In this document: piece after piece, positions 36,652 through 47,200 of the stretch | Position numbering within the stretch: the stretch's first letter is position 1 | How the letters are laid out: each line of letters opens with the position of its first letter | NCBI GenBank assembly: GCA_041751935.1 | Contig: JBGSIA010000061.1 | Location: 62,001 to 126,000, forward strand | Direction: 5' to 3' | Source: JBBSJZ01 sp041751935 | GTDB lineage: Bacteria > Planctomycetota > Planctomycetia > Pirellulales > Pirellulaceae | DNA: 64,000 nucleotides | Position numbers and translations under genes: made by a program | Notes under the pieces: generated by a model | What the model saw: only the letters and a program-made list of their open reading frames with translations | Database searches by the model: none | Told to the model about the DNA's origin: nothing

Positions 36652-39288
36652 ATGGATGTACGTCGCCCGTCCTTTGTTTCGTGCCTTTGTTCCATCCGTT
36701 TCATTCAGGTCGCCAGTTTCTCTGTGCTCCAGCCATCGTCTCCCCTGCTGTTTCGCCTATTCGCCGTAACCATTCTTGGGTTCGCACTAGGTGGTCACGC
36801 GTCGATCCATGCCGCCGACCTTTCCGACGCTGAAGCCGTCTTTCGAGCCGGTGATTACGATGCTGCTGCCCAAATCGCTCAGTCCGAGGTTGATCGAGGG
36901 GTGTGGAACGAACAGTGGTCGCGACTGTTGATCCAGTGCCAAATGACTCGCGGCGATTACGCCGGAGCCTTGGGAACTTACGAGAAGGCGATTCAGCGTT
37001 ATTCCAGTAGCTTGGCGCTGCGGCTGATAGGGCGCGACATTTTTCGGTTCAACGGAATGAACGACCGCGCCAAGCAGGAGGCCGCATTGATTGTGCAAAC
37101 GATCCAGCGATCTCCGTCGCGATACCTCAGTCGCGATAACATGATTGCCGCTGGGCGTTACTTTGCAGATCGCGGCGAGGACGCGAGGCAAGTTCTCGAT
37201 TTGTTTTTCGACAAAGTTCGCGACGTCGATCCCGATTACGTTGATGCATACGTCGCGACGGCCGAATTGGCGATTCTCAAAGGTGACTATCGTGTTGCGG
37301 CCGAGAATTTAGCGACTGCACAAAAGCTTGCACCGGAGGACGCGAACATTGCCTACCTCGCCAGCGTCGCATGGCAATCAAGTGACTCCAAGCGTGCTGA
37401 CAAGGAACTCGCACGTGCGTTGCAACTTAACCCGAATCATGTGCCAAGCCTGTTATTGAAGGTTGACGAAGCGATCGATCGAGAGCGGTACGACCAGGCA
37501 CGCGAGTTGATCGAGCAGGTAAAGCAAATTAACCCGCGTCAATGGCAGGCGTCGTGCTACTTGGCGGTGCTGGCCCATTTGGACGGCCACTACAACGTCG
37601 AAAAAGAAATGCGTGACCAAGCCCTTGCGACTTGGGGCGAGAACCCTGAAGTCGACTACTTGATTGGTCGCAAGTTGTCAGACAAGTATCGCTTTGCTGA
37701 AGGGGCGGAGTACCAGCGTCGTGCAATTATAGCCGATTCGGGCTTCCATCTTGCGAGCTTCCAATTGGCCCAGGATCTTCTGCGACTCGGCTTCGACGAT
37801 GTTGGTTGGGAGTTGGCCGAGAAGGTTGCCAGTGACGATCCCTACAATGTGGTGGCTCATAATCTGGTCACGCTGCACGATTCACTGAAGCGGTTCAGCG
37901 TTCTGTCTCGTGACGATATCTATGTGCGAATGGACCCGCGTGAGGCTGAGATTTATGGCAACGATGTACTGGATTTGCTAGCCGATGCGAAGCGTGTGCT
38001 TTGTGAAAAGTACGAGGTGACAACGAACGAGCCGATCTATGTTGAGATTTTTCCTGCGCAGAAGGATTTTGCCATTCGCACGTTCGGGCTTCCCGGTGGC
38101 GATGGTTTTCTCGGAGTTTGTTTCGGACGCGTCGTAACGGCGAATAGTCCAGCGTCCCAGGGAGCACGTCCGTCAAATTGGAAAAGTGTTTTGTGGCACG
38201 AGTTTTGTCACGTCGTCACCCTGGAAAAGACTCGCAATCGTATGCCACGCTGGTTGAGCGAAGGCATTTCGGTGTACGAGGAGCGCCAACGAGATGCGTC
38301 TTGGGGTGAGAAAATGACGCCACAGTATCGACAAATGATACTCAGCGATGAGCTGATTCCGGTGAGTAAATTGAGCGGCGCGTTCTTGAGCCCGCCCAGT
38401 GGGTTGCATCTGCAGTTCGCATACTATGAATCGTCCTTGGTCGTTGAGTTTCTCATCGAGAAATACGGAATGAAGAGCTTGCGAGCGATCCTGGATGCGC
38501 TCGGCGAGGGGCTGCCGACGGACGCTGCGCTGGAGAGCGTTGTTGGACCGATGGATAAACTCGATGTGCAGTTTGTAACGTATGCCAAAGAACGTGCTGA
38601 AGCTTTCGGAGCGTTCGCGGATTGGTCGACAAAAACTTCCTTGGCGAAATCTTCGGGATCGATGACGCCGGAAGAATTACTTGGTAGGTCGCGGATTTAT
38701 CCAACGAATTATCCGGTACTCTCGAAGTTGGCGGATGCACAAATCGCCTCTGGCCAGTTCGCTGAAGCAAAGGTGACGTTGGAGCGACTTGTTGATCTTG
38801 GCGTTGTTAGCGGTTCACGCGGCGGAGTGCTGGAGCAATTGGCTACGGTCGAGCGGGAGCTGGGAGACACAGCCGCGGAGCGACGGACGTTAGAGCAATT
38901 GATCGAGATCAGCTCGGATGCACTTCCGGGCCTGGAGCGTTTACTGGACATGGCGCGGCACCGCGAGGACTGGCACGAAGTCCGGCGATTGGCCCAGCTG
39001 GTGTTGGCAATTCATCCGCTGCGACCTCTTGGCCATGAAGCCATCGCGGACGCAGGCGAGCGATTGGGCGATTCTGATAGCGTAGCCCGTGGTGTGAGGG
39101 CGATGTTGCAGTTGGAACCGATTGATGCAGCGGGATTACACTTTCGTTGTGCGGCGGCACTGGCGAAACTGGAGCGAACCGATGAGGCAAAGCATCACGT
39201 TCTACGCTCGTTGGCCGATGCACCGCGATACCGCGAGGCCCACGCGTTGTTTTATCAATTGACCCATGAAAACGCTGATGAAAAATAA
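36652..39288 (+). CDS. TPR protein with peptidase MA-like (gluzincin) domain
   Basis: An 878-residue secreted protein. From ATG 36652, a hydrophobic signal (LLFRLFAVTILGFALGGHA) ends near HAAD. Residues from about 60 to 430 are TPR-like helical pairs (repeats around AEAVFRAGDYDAAAQIAQSE and DPDYVDAYVATAELAILKGD). A zinc peptidase domain follows: VLWHEFCHVVTLEKTRNRMP with HExxH, then RWLSEGISVYEE with the third Glu ligand, the pattern of the MA-like/DUF2268-type gluzincins. More TPR-like helices end the protein. It would act outside the inner membrane. First gene of the MoxR/VWA cluster; its end overlaps the DUF4159 gene by 23 bases. Confidence 0.85.
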   Translation: MDVRRPSFVSCLCSIRFIQVASFSVLQPSSPLLFRLFAVTILGFALGGHASIHAADLSDAEAVFRAGDYDAAAQIAQSEVDRGVWNEQWSRLLIQCQMTRGDYAGALGTYEKAIQRYSSSLALRLIGRDIFRFNGMNDRAKQEAALIVQTIQRSPSRYLSRDNMIAAGRYFADRGEDARQVLDLFFDKVRDVDPDYVDAYVATAELAILKGDYRVAAENLATAQKLAPEDANIAYLASVAWQSSDSKRADKELARALQLNPNHVPSLLLKVDEAIDRERYDQARELIEQVKQINPRQWQASCYLAVLAHLDGHYNVEKEMRDQALATWGENPEVDYLIGRKLSDKYRFAEGAEYQRRAIIADSGFHLASFQLAQDLLRLGFDDVGWELAEKVASDDPYNVVAHNLVTLHDSLKRFSVLSRDDIYVRMDPREAEIYGNDVLDLLADAKRVLCEKYEVTTNEPIYVEIFPAQKDFAIRTFGLPGGDGFLGVCFGRVVTANSPASQGARPSNWKSVLWHEFCHVVTLEKTRNRMPRWLSEGISVYEERQRDASWGEKMTPQYRQMILSDELIPVSKLSGAFLSPPSGLHLQFAYYESSLVVEFLIEKYGMKSLRAILDALGEGLPTDAALESVVGPMDKLDVQFVTYAKERAEAFGAFADWSTKTSLAKSSGSMTPEELLGRSRIYPTNYPVLSKLADAQIASGQFAEAKVTLERLVDLGVVSGSRGGVLEQLATVERELGDTAAERRTLEQLIEISSDALPGLERLLDMARHREDWHEVRRLAQLVLAIHPLRPLGHEAIADAGERLGDSDSVARGVRAMLQLEPIDAAGLHFRCAAALAKLERTDEAKHHVLRSLADAPRYREAHALFYQLTHENADEK

Positions 39289-40168
39289 ACTCGTGTTGTC
39301 GACCTGTCGGTCCATGTTGAGTGCGATCTCGAATCGTCGACTGGCGATCGTCGTCGTCCTGTTGTTGACCATTGGAGTTGCTTTTGCCCAGCGGGGTCGA
39401 TATCGCGGCGGTGATTACAACTCCGCTGGCCGCAATGGTGTCCCGGACTGGGAGATCGAGCCCGGCTTTCCTGGTGATGTATTCACATTCGTACGCATCA
39501 AGTACGACTCGTACAATGGCTGGGGGCGTGGTGGCGGCGGATGGGATACCGATTGGCGTGACAGTGACCTGAATTTCTCATTGCGGTTGCAACAGCTAAC
39601 GACATTGAAGGTCAATCCCGAGCCGATCATTTTGGAGCTGACTGATGAACGTCTTTTCGATTACCCCTTTATCTACATTATCGAACCAGGAGCGTTGATT
39701 TTCAGTCAACCGGAAGTTGAGGCGCTGCGACGGTACTGTTACAACGGCGGCTTCTTGATGGTGGACGATTTCTGGGGTGATTCGCAGTACGAAAACTTGG
39801 CCACTCAGCTTGATCGAGTGTTTCCTGACCGCAAGCCAATCGAAGTGCCGCTAGAACACGAGATCTTTCAGTGCGTGTATCCGTTGAAAGAGAAACCGCA
39901 AGTTCCGTCAATTCACTCCGCTGGCCGTAGTTTTAACGGCGATGTACAAACGTGGGAGAATTCACGAGACGGCTCCGATACGCGGACGGCACACTATCGG
40001 GCAATTTTTGATGACGAGGATCGCATCATGGTCTTTATCTGCCACAACACTGACCTCGGCGACGGTTGGGAACGCGAGGGCGAAGACCAATGGTACTTTG
40101 AAGAGTTCTCTGTCAAAAAAGCGTATCCCATGGGAATTAACATCGTGACCTACGCAATGACTCACTAA
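39266..40168 (+). CDS. DUF4159 protein
   Basis: A 300-residue secreted protein of the DUF4159 family: signal segment RRLAIVVVLLLTIGVAFA (about 24-41), then FVRIKYDSY, DLNFSLRLQQLTTLKVNPEP, LFDYPFIYIIEPGALIFSQP and RRYCYNGGFLMVDDFWGDSQ, the family's GATase-like core, and NIVTYAMTH at the end. Such genes neighbour MoxR, DUF58 and BatA genes in many bacteria, but the role is unproven. The start overlaps the TPR/peptidase gene (ATG 39266; ATG 39278 is also possible). A strong terminator follows directly. Confidence 0.88.
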   Translation: MKTLMKNKLVLSTCRSMLSAISNRRLAIVVVLLLTIGVAFAQRGRYRGGDYNSAGRNGVPDWEIEPGFPGDVFTFVRIKYDSYNGWGRGGGGWDTDWRDSDLNFSLRLQQLTTLKVNPEPIILELTDERLFDYPFIYIIEPGALIFSQPEVEALRRYCYNGGFLMVDDFWGDSQYENLATQLDRVFPDRKPIEVPLEHEIFQCVYPLKEKPQVPSIHSAGRSFNGDVQTWENSRDGSDTRTAHYRAIFDDEDRIMVFICHNTDLGDGWEREGEDQWYFEEFSVKKAYPMGINIVTYAMTH

Positions 40169-40190
40169 AAAGGTGTCCGACACCTTTTTT
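40167..40190 (+). terminator. Rho-independent-like terminator
   Basis: A perfect hairpin with arms AAAAAGGTGTC and GACACCTTTTT around a single C, followed by T, directly after the DUF4159 stop codon. The A tract on one side and T tract on the other allow it to work in both directions. It lies before moxR, so it may split or attenuate the cluster. Confidence 0.75.
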
Positions 40191-40221
40191 CGGCCCACTC
40201 CTTTATTTAATTGTCCCACTA

Positions 40222-41211
40222 ATGACTTTCACCATCGAGCAAGAATCCGAGATCGTCGAGCGTATCCGCAACGGAAGGAATCGTATCAAACAGGAACTCG
40301 CAAAGACGATCGTTGGTCAACACGACGTGATTGAGCAGTTGTTGATCTGTCTGATTTCTGGCGGTCACTGTCTGATCACGGGGGCACCGGGTCTAGCCAA
40401 GACGCTGTTGGTGCGAAGTGTGGCACAGATTTTTCATCTGAAGTTCAGCCGCATTCAATTCACGCCAGATTTGATGCCTGCGGACATTACCGGTACTGAG
40501 ATTCTGGAGCAGCACGGCGACGGGCATCGCTCGATGGTGTTTGTTAAAGGTCCGATTTTCGCCAACGTGATTCTCGCTGACGAGATCAATCGGACGCCGC
40601 CTAAAACTCAGGCGGCACTTTTGGAGGCGATGCAGGAACATCAAGTGACCGCCGGCGGTCGCCGCTATGAATTGGATGAACCGTTCTTTGTTCTGGCGAC
40701 CCAAAACCCCATCGAGATGGAAGGCACGTATCCGTTGCCCGAGGCACAACTTGATCGATTCATGTTCAATGTGATGATCGACTACTTGCCGCCAGCGGAT
40801 GAATTGGCGGTCGTTCTGCAGACGACGTCGCGCAAGTCGGAACCGATCGAACCATTGTTCACGGGCGAGGATGTCTTGCAATTCCACGAAACCGTTCGCC
40901 GTGTTCCGATTGCGGACGAAGTGGCGAAATACGCGGTTAAACTGGTGTCGTCGTCACGACCAGGCCAGCCCGGGACTCCCGACTTTGTGAATCATTGGGT
41001 CAGTTGGGGAGCCGGCTTGCGAGCGGCTCAAACTTTGGTCCTGGGTGGCAAGGCACGGGCACTGCTGCGTGGCAATGCCCACGTGAGCCTGGATGATATC
41101 CGTGCACTGGCGAAACCAACTCTGCGGCACCGAGTGTTACTCAGCTACAAAGCCGAAGCCGAGGGCGTCACGGTTGAGAACGTGATCGAAAAGCTGGTGG
41201 AGGGAGTTTGA
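40222..41211 (+). CDS. MoxR-type AAA+ ATPase
   Basis: A 329-residue MoxR ATPase. Walker A is GAPGLAKT (near 51-58), Walker B NVILADEINRTPPKTQAALL, sensor 1 FVLATQNPIEMEGTYPLPEAQLDRF, and the arginine-rich lid region follows. MoxR proteins act as chaperones that load or activate partners with VWA (MIDAS) domains; four such partners or relatives follow in the same operon. The stop codon overlaps the TTG start of the DUF58 gene. Confidence 0.95.
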   Translation: MTFTIEQESEIVERIRNGRNRIKQELAKTIVGQHDVIEQLLICLISGGHCLITGAPGLAKTLLVRSVAQIFHLKFSRIQFTPDLMPADITGTEILEQHGDGHRSMVFVKGPIFANVILADEINRTPPKTQAALLEAMQEHQVTAGGRRYELDEPFFVLATQNPIEMEGTYPLPEAQLDRFMFNVMIDYLPPADELAVVLQTTSRKSEPIEPLFTGEDVLQFHETVRRVPIADEVAKYAVKLVSSSRPGQPGTPDFVNHWVSWGAGLRAAQTLVLGGKARALLRGNAHVSLDDIRALAKPTLRHRVLLSYKAEAEGVTVENVIEKLVEGV

Positions 41212-42215
41212 ACACGACGCAACCTGCCGGTCTCGCCTCGGGTGCAAATGTCGATCCGGTCGCCTACATGGCGGTCAAGGATCTGCAGTTACGTGCTAAG
41301 GCAGTCGTCGAAGGATTTTACCACGGTTTGCACCGGAGCCCGTTTCATGGTTTCTCGGTTGAGTTTGCGGAGTATCGTCCGTATACCGTGGGCGATGACC
41401 CTCGAGGACTAGATTGGCGATTGTTCGCCCGCAGCGATCGCTACTACATCAAACGCTTTGAGGACGAAACCAATCGACGATGCTATTTGGTTTTGGACCA
41501 AAGCCGCTCGATGCAATTCGGCTCGTTGTCGTACACAAAAATTGAGTACGCGCGGACGATGACTGCGACGCTCGCGTATTATCTTTCACTGCAACGCGAC
41601 AGCGTCGGATTATTGACGTTCGATGACGCAGTTCAGGACTTTCTCGCAGCTCGACATCGCCCGGGACATTTGCGGCAAATGATGGTTTGTTTGTCGCGCG
41701 AATCCAAGGCAAAGGGCACTGATCTAAATGCCCCGCTGCAACAGATCGCGGCACTCGTGCGTAAACGCGGGCTCGTGATCCTGATCTCGGACCTGCTTGC
41801 CGATATCGAGAACCTACGAGTGAAACTCGGCTACCTTCGCTCGCGAGGTCACGAAGTAATCGTTCTGCGAGTTATTGATCCCGCAGAAAAAACTCTATCC
41901 GTTTCCGATCCGACCATGATGCTGGATCTGGAGAGTGGTCGCGAATTGTACGTTGACCCCGAATCCACGCGAGCCGACTACATCGCCAGATTCAACGAAC
42001 ATGGTAAGCAGGCACGTGACGCTTGCGAAGCTTTGGGCGTTGACTATATCGAAGTGCTCACCAGCGACCCACTCAGTGGCGTGCTGTTGAGCGTGATTCG
42101 CTCGCGACAGTTCGGCTCGCGAAGTTCCGTGCGTCCCGGTGCAATTGTTGGTGCAAGCCGATCTGGGGGCAACCGGGCTGGGGGCAACCGAGTTGGGGGA
42201 GGCCAATTGATATGA
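41208..42215 (+). CDS. DUF58 protein with VWA-like fold
   Basis: A 335-residue DUF58 protein. The family block reads EYRPYTVGDDPRGLDWRLFARSDRYYIKRFEDET, then a MIDAS-like CYLVLDQSRSM. It is the usual partner of MoxR. The start is TTG 41208 in the overlap TTGA with moxR. The C-terminus is a small repeat, GGNRAGGNRVGGG, from near-identical DNA units between about 42159 and 42209 (GGGGGCAACCG), which looks like slippage. The stop overlaps the next ATG. Confidence 0.93.
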   Translation: MNTTQPAGLASGANVDPVAYMAVKDLQLRAKAVVEGFYHGLHRSPFHGFSVEFAEYRPYTVGDDPRGLDWRLFARSDRYYIKRFEDETNRRCYLVLDQSRSMQFGSLSYTKIEYARTMTATLAYYLSLQRDSVGLLTFDDAVQDFLAARHRPGHLRQMMVCLSRESKAKGTDLNAPLQQIAALVRKRGLVILISDLLADIENLRVKLGYLRSRGHEVIVLRVIDPAEKTLSVSDPTMMLDLESGRELYVDPESTRADYIARFNEHGKQARDACEALGVDYIEVLTSDPLSGVLLSVIRSRQFGSRSSVRPGAIVGASRSGGNRAGGNRVGGGQLI

Positions 42216-44296
42216 GTTTCCTGGCACCCTTGTACTTACTCGGCGCAATAGCCGTGATCGCGCCGATTCTGTGGCACTTGGTTCGACGCCGACCGCAGAA
42301 CCACATGCCCTTCAGCTCGTTGATGTTTCTGCGACCCTCGCCGCCAAAGATTACTCGTCGCAGTCGTCTGGACAATTGGCCGTTGCTGCTGATGCGAGTT
42401 CTCGCACTTCTCCTGCTGGCACTTGCATTTGCCCGACCTCTGTTTCGAGGCGCTGAGGAATCGACGACTGCTACCGAGGGCCGACGTGTTGTATTGCTGG
42501 TTGACACGAGCGCTAGCATGCGTCGTGAAGGTTTGTGGGCTGCCGCAAAGACCAAGGCACGCGAGATCGTGGACGAACTCCTACTAACCGATTCTCTTGC
42601 GGTAATCACGTTCGACGACTCAGCCACTTTGAGGATGAGTTTCGACGATTCAATTCGAGTTGCGCCGCAGACGCGGGGCGCCGAAGTCAACCGGCTACTG
42701 AGCCTGATCGAGCCGACTTGGTTTGCGACGAATCTAGGTGCGGCGTTGAGCTATGCGACCGACTATTCACAGGAACATGTTGCCCCGGCCTCAACGGAGC
42801 ACCCGAGTGCGAGCGCGGCGATACCGACGCAAGTTTTCTTGGTCAGCGATATGCAATCTGGCAGCGATATCGCAACCCTGCAAGCGTATACCTGGCCAGA
42901 CGATTCGAAACTGGAGGTGGCGCGGGTCGAAACAAACAAGACTAACAACGCGTCGCTAAGGATACTGTCCGAGGATGTTATTCCGGGAGACGACGAAGCG
43001 AGTGTCCGAGTCCGAGTCAGCAATGCGGTTGGTGGCTCGAGTTCGTCGCTGTCGTTGGTCTGGAACCAGCGTGGAAGCCAGGTTGAACCGATTCAGGTGC
43101 CGCCGGGTGAATCGCGAGTTGTGCGAATGAAGCCGGCTGAGGGTACGACGACGTCGCTTAGAATTGCTGGCGACGACCATGATTTCGACAATGAATGGTT
43201 CATTGTACAGCCGCAGTTGAGAAAGTCGACGGTGGTTTATGTGGGACAAGAAGTTGAAAACAAACGCGATAGTTTGTTGTATTACTTGCAGCAAATTCCG
43301 CTGAGCAGTCGACACCACGAGGTGACACTTCAGCGGCAAGACTCTGAATCATTGGTCGCCGGGTTGGACCTCAAGAATGTACCATTGGTCATCGTCGGCG
43401 AGAGTATCCTTCAAGACCGTGTGTCATGGCTGAAGCAGTACGTTTCCGCTGGCGGACGACTATTGTGGGTACTGGACGATGACCAGGTGCCCAATGAATT
43501 GACGGCTGGCTTGCGAGAACTGGCCGATGCACCGGAGCTGGTGATTTCCGAGGCAGCGGTGAAGGATTACGCCATGTTCGCCAAGATCGATTTTGCTCAC
43601 GAGTTGCTTGCTCCCTTGGCCGATCCACGGTTCAACGACTTTTCCAAAATTCGCACCTGGTCCCATCGCCAGATCAAGAGTGTCCCCGAGACATGGAAAT
43701 CGGTCATCGCTTTCGACGACAAAGACCCAGCGTTGACGGAAGTAGTGATCGGCGATGGCCGCCTATGGGTGTTGGCGATGGGATGGCGACCATCGCAAAG
43801 CCAGTTGGCATTGTCGACGAAGTTTATACCGCTAGTTCTGGGCATGGCAAAATCACGAGATGCGAGCCGCGATGACACGCCACTGTACTTCGTTGGTGAT
43901 CCGGTCCCAAGGGATTTGATCGCGGCGGATCAGGCGGACAGCTCGGATGAAACGGATAACGCAAGCGGCAAGGCGACTGCCATCGGTAGCCCGGAGTGGA
44001 TGACTGCGGACAAGCGGTTCTCACAGCCTGGTGTATATCGGTTGGCCGAGCGATCATTCGCTGTCAACGTGGCTCCGCAAGAAAGTGAAACTGACGTCCT
44101 GCCGTTGGAATCACTCGAGCGGTTTGGCGTAACCACGGGCACTTCTGAGACCCCCGATCAAGCGGCTACGCGACAACGCAAAGTGCAAGACACCGAGTTG
44201 GAGCGACGGCAAAGTCTGTGGCAGTGGGCGATCGTGGCGGTGTTGGGGCTGGTCGGTTTGGAATCGTTGTTTTCAGGATTGAGGAGTCGACGGTAA
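42212..44296 (+). CDS. BatA-like membrane protein with VWA domain
   Basis: A 694-residue membrane protein. The N-terminal BatA signature FLAPLYLLGAIAVIAPILWHL plus a second helix (PLLLMRVLALLLLALAFARPL) precedes a VWA domain with MIDAS VVLLVDTSASMRREG and TFDDSA. A large extracytoplasmic-type beta-rich region with a GATase-like segment (RVSWLKQYVSAGGRLLWVLD) follows, and a C-terminal helix (LWQWAIVAVLGLVGLESL) closes. Together with MoxR and DUF58 it likely forms a membrane VWA complex. Starts overlap DUF58 (ATG 42212) and the stop overlaps the next ATG. Confidence 0.88.
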   Translation: MSFLAPLYLLGAIAVIAPILWHLVRRRPQNHMPFSSLMFLRPSPPKITRRSRLDNWPLLLMRVLALLLLALAFARPLFRGAEESTTATEGRRVVLLVDTSASMRREGLWAAAKTKAREIVDELLLTDSLAVITFDDSATLRMSFDDSIRVAPQTRGAEVNRLLSLIEPTWFATNLGAALSYATDYSQEHVAPASTEHPSASAAIPTQVFLVSDMQSGSDIATLQAYTWPDDSKLEVARVETNKTNNASLRILSEDVIPGDDEASVRVRVSNAVGGSSSSLSLVWNQRGSQVEPIQVPPGESRVVRMKPAEGTTTSLRIAGDDHDFDNEWFIVQPQLRKSTVVYVGQEVENKRDSLLYYLQQIPLSSRHHEVTLQRQDSESLVAGLDLKNVPLVIVGESILQDRVSWLKQYVSAGGRLLWVLDDDQVPNELTAGLRELADAPELVISEAAVKDYAMFAKIDFAHELLAPLADPRFNDFSKIRTWSHRQIKSVPETWKSVIAFDDKDPALTEVVIGDGRLWVLAMGWRPSQSQLALSTKFIPLVLGMAKSRDASRDDTPLYFVGDPVPRDLIAADQADSSDETDNASGKATAIGSPEWMTADKRFSQPGVYRLAERSFAVNVAPQESETDVLPLESLERFGVTTGTSETPDQAATRQRKVQDTELERRQSLWQWAIVAVLGLVGLESLFSGLRSRR

Positions 44297-47200
44297 TGTA
44301 CGAAACGATCATTCGCCAAATTTCGGAAGTCGCCAGCCGATATCGCAAACAGCGATTCTGGACATTGTGGTTCGCGATCGCGCTGGTGCTTGTTGCCGTC
44401 GGTGCGGCGCTTCTGGGCGGCACCTGGCGTGGATATGTACGTGGTGATCACGCGGCGGCTGGTTTGGCGACAGTCGCAGCGGTCTTGTTCGTCCTCGACT
44501 GGATTGTCGCGGCGCTGAGCTATCGCAATTTGCGGTGGGTCGCTACTCGGATTGAGGCCCGGTTTCCGACGCTGAGCCAACGATTGCTTACTGTAATGAC
44601 GCTGCGCGATAGCGACTCACACGATACGCATTCGCGAGCGAGCGTGCCGGAGCTTGGTTATTTTCAGACCCGTGTGATTCACGAAGCACGCGATCATTCG
44701 AGAAAGAATTCGTGGGCCGAAACCGTTTCCACCACTGGCTTGCGTCGCGGTCGATTCGGCGGTCTGGTGTCCAGCGCGATGCTCGGCGCAATCTTGGCAC
44801 TGCTGATTGCTGCGGACCCGGGAGCCGACTCTGTCGCAAGAATGAAGAACACGCCTGGTCGAAACGTTATCGTTGAACCGGGGAATACGGAGATTGAGCG
44901 CGGCACTGGTTTAGCGATCACGGCTCGTTTCGCACGTGACGTGCCAGCGATGGTTGACTTGGTTTCCATTGACGAAGAAGGTTCGGAACGCCAATTGCCG
45001 ATGACGCGGAACTTGAATGATCCGTTGTTCGGCGTGTTCGTGATCGAAACGGCAAATTCATTTGATTATCAGGTTCGCACGTTGGATTACGCCAGCGACC
45101 GGTTTCATGTCGAGGTCTTTGACTATCCGTCGCTGCTTCGCGCCGATGCGCGGTTGGTGTTTCCCGAGTACACGAAACTGGCTTCTCGCATCGTCGAGAA
45201 CGCAGTACGTGTTTCGGCCGTCGAGGGCAGCAAGTTGACGTGGAGTTGCACGATAAATAAACCCGTCGCGCGTGCGGAGTTAATCGACGACGAGGGTAAT
45301 CGAATTCCATTGGTGCCCACGTCCGATGGTAGCGGACGAATGGAGATAACCCTCGATCTGGTAAAGAATCAACGTTGGCAAATGGAATTGGTGGATCTGC
45401 AAGAGCGTAAAAACAAAATGCCCATTCGCTTGACGGCCCGTGCCATTCCGAATCGCCCGGCAGAAATCAAACTTGTTGGCGTAACCGATGTGACCGTGTC
45501 GCCGTTGCAAGAATTGCCGCTTTCCGCCGAGATTCACGACGACTTTGGCATCGTTCGTAGCGGGCTATCTCATTTGATGGGCGGTGGCGGTGAGACCGAA
45601 GTCGTGCTCTCACAAGAGTTACCCGCAACGAAAAAGCATTCCATTGGCCAGTTAGTTGACTTTGAAAGCTTAAAAGCGGTTCCAGATCAGTTGTTGTCAT
45701 ATTACTTCTGGGCGGAAGATTACGACGCTGGTGGCGAAATTCGGCGAACAATGAGCGATTTGCATTTCGCGGAGGTTCGACCATTTGAAGAGATCTATCG
45801 TGAGGGCGAGGAACAACCGAGCGGTCCGCCAGCTCCGCCTAGCCCCACGGCCCAAGCTGCTGAAGAGTTAATGGAGTTACAAAAGCAGATCGTCTCGGCG
45901 ACTTGGAATATCCTGCGCAGCCGATTCTCCATGAAGCTTGACGACAAAACAGCCTTGGACATCGACGTGGTGAAACAAGCCCAATTCGATGCAGCCGAGC
46001 AGTTGAAAGAACTGATCCAAGATATCGACAATGATCAGTCGCGAGCCTTCGCCGAAGCGGGCTTGAATTCCATGACTTCGGCTGCGGAACAATTGACACT
46101 TGCTTCGACTTCGAGAGAGCGTGAAATGCTGGAACAAGCGTTTGCATCGGAGCAGGCGGCTTACGAGGCGCTGCTGAAGTTACGGGCCCGAGAGTTCGAA
46201 GTTAGCCGCCAACGACAGCAACAGTCGCGGTCGCAATCGGCTAACTCTTCGCAATCACGGCGGCAGCAGAAATTGGACCAGCTTGAGCTAAAGAACGATG
46301 AGAATCGGTACGAAACACAGTCACAAGCTGTAGAGAACGAAGAAGACGCCCAGGCTAGCGAAACACGTCAAATTCTTAATCGCTTGAAGGACCTTGCTCG
46401 TCGCCAATCGGATTTGAACGAGCAATTGGCGCAGTTACAGTCGGCGTTGGAACAAGCCGAGGACGAAGAGGAGAAGCAGGAGATCGAACGTCGGTTGGAG
46501 CGACTTCGTGAACAACAGGAAGAGTTGCTGCGCGAGACCGACGAGCTGGCTGAGCGGATGCAACAGTCCAATCAGCCACAAGAGACAGCACAGACGGCGG
46601 AGCAGTTGGAGCAAGCACGCGAGAACGTACAGCAGGCGACTCAGTCACTGCGCGAGAATGATGCGTCGTCAGCATTGGCTGCCGGTTCGCGTGCCGAAGA
46701 GCAGTTCGAACAGATGCGAGATGACTTCCGCCAACAGGCGGCTTCTGATTTCGAGGAAGCGGTCAAACAGATGCGGGAATCGGCTCGGTCGCTGGAGGAG
46801 AGCCAACAGCAGTTGCAAGAATCATTGGAAGGGACTGAATCACAAAAAAGTGTTGGCTTGCGAAGCGATAATCCGGATACAACGTCGCCTGTGGATTTGG
46901 CCAACGAGCAACAACAGCGACTCGACGAGTTGATGCAGCAGATACAACAAACAGTGGAAGATGCGGAAGAATCGGAACCACTGCTTGCGGAGAAATTGTT
47001 CGAGACGTTTCGCTCGGCTGAGCAACAGGAACTCGATCGGCAATTGGCCACGATCGCGGAATTGCAACGTCGCGGAATGAATCCAGAAGCTCAGGCTTTG
47101 AGTGAGCAAGCTGGCGAAGGAATTTCACAGTTGCGACAAGGCTTGGAAGAAGCCGCTGATTCCGTTCTTGGGGATCCGACGAAGTCTCTGGAACGCGCGC

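Noticed and set aside
42159..42209. Three GGGGGCAACCG-type direct repeats
   Set aside because: Considered as a CRISPR-like or attachment site, but they are in-frame short repeats at the end of the DUF58 gene and lack spacers.
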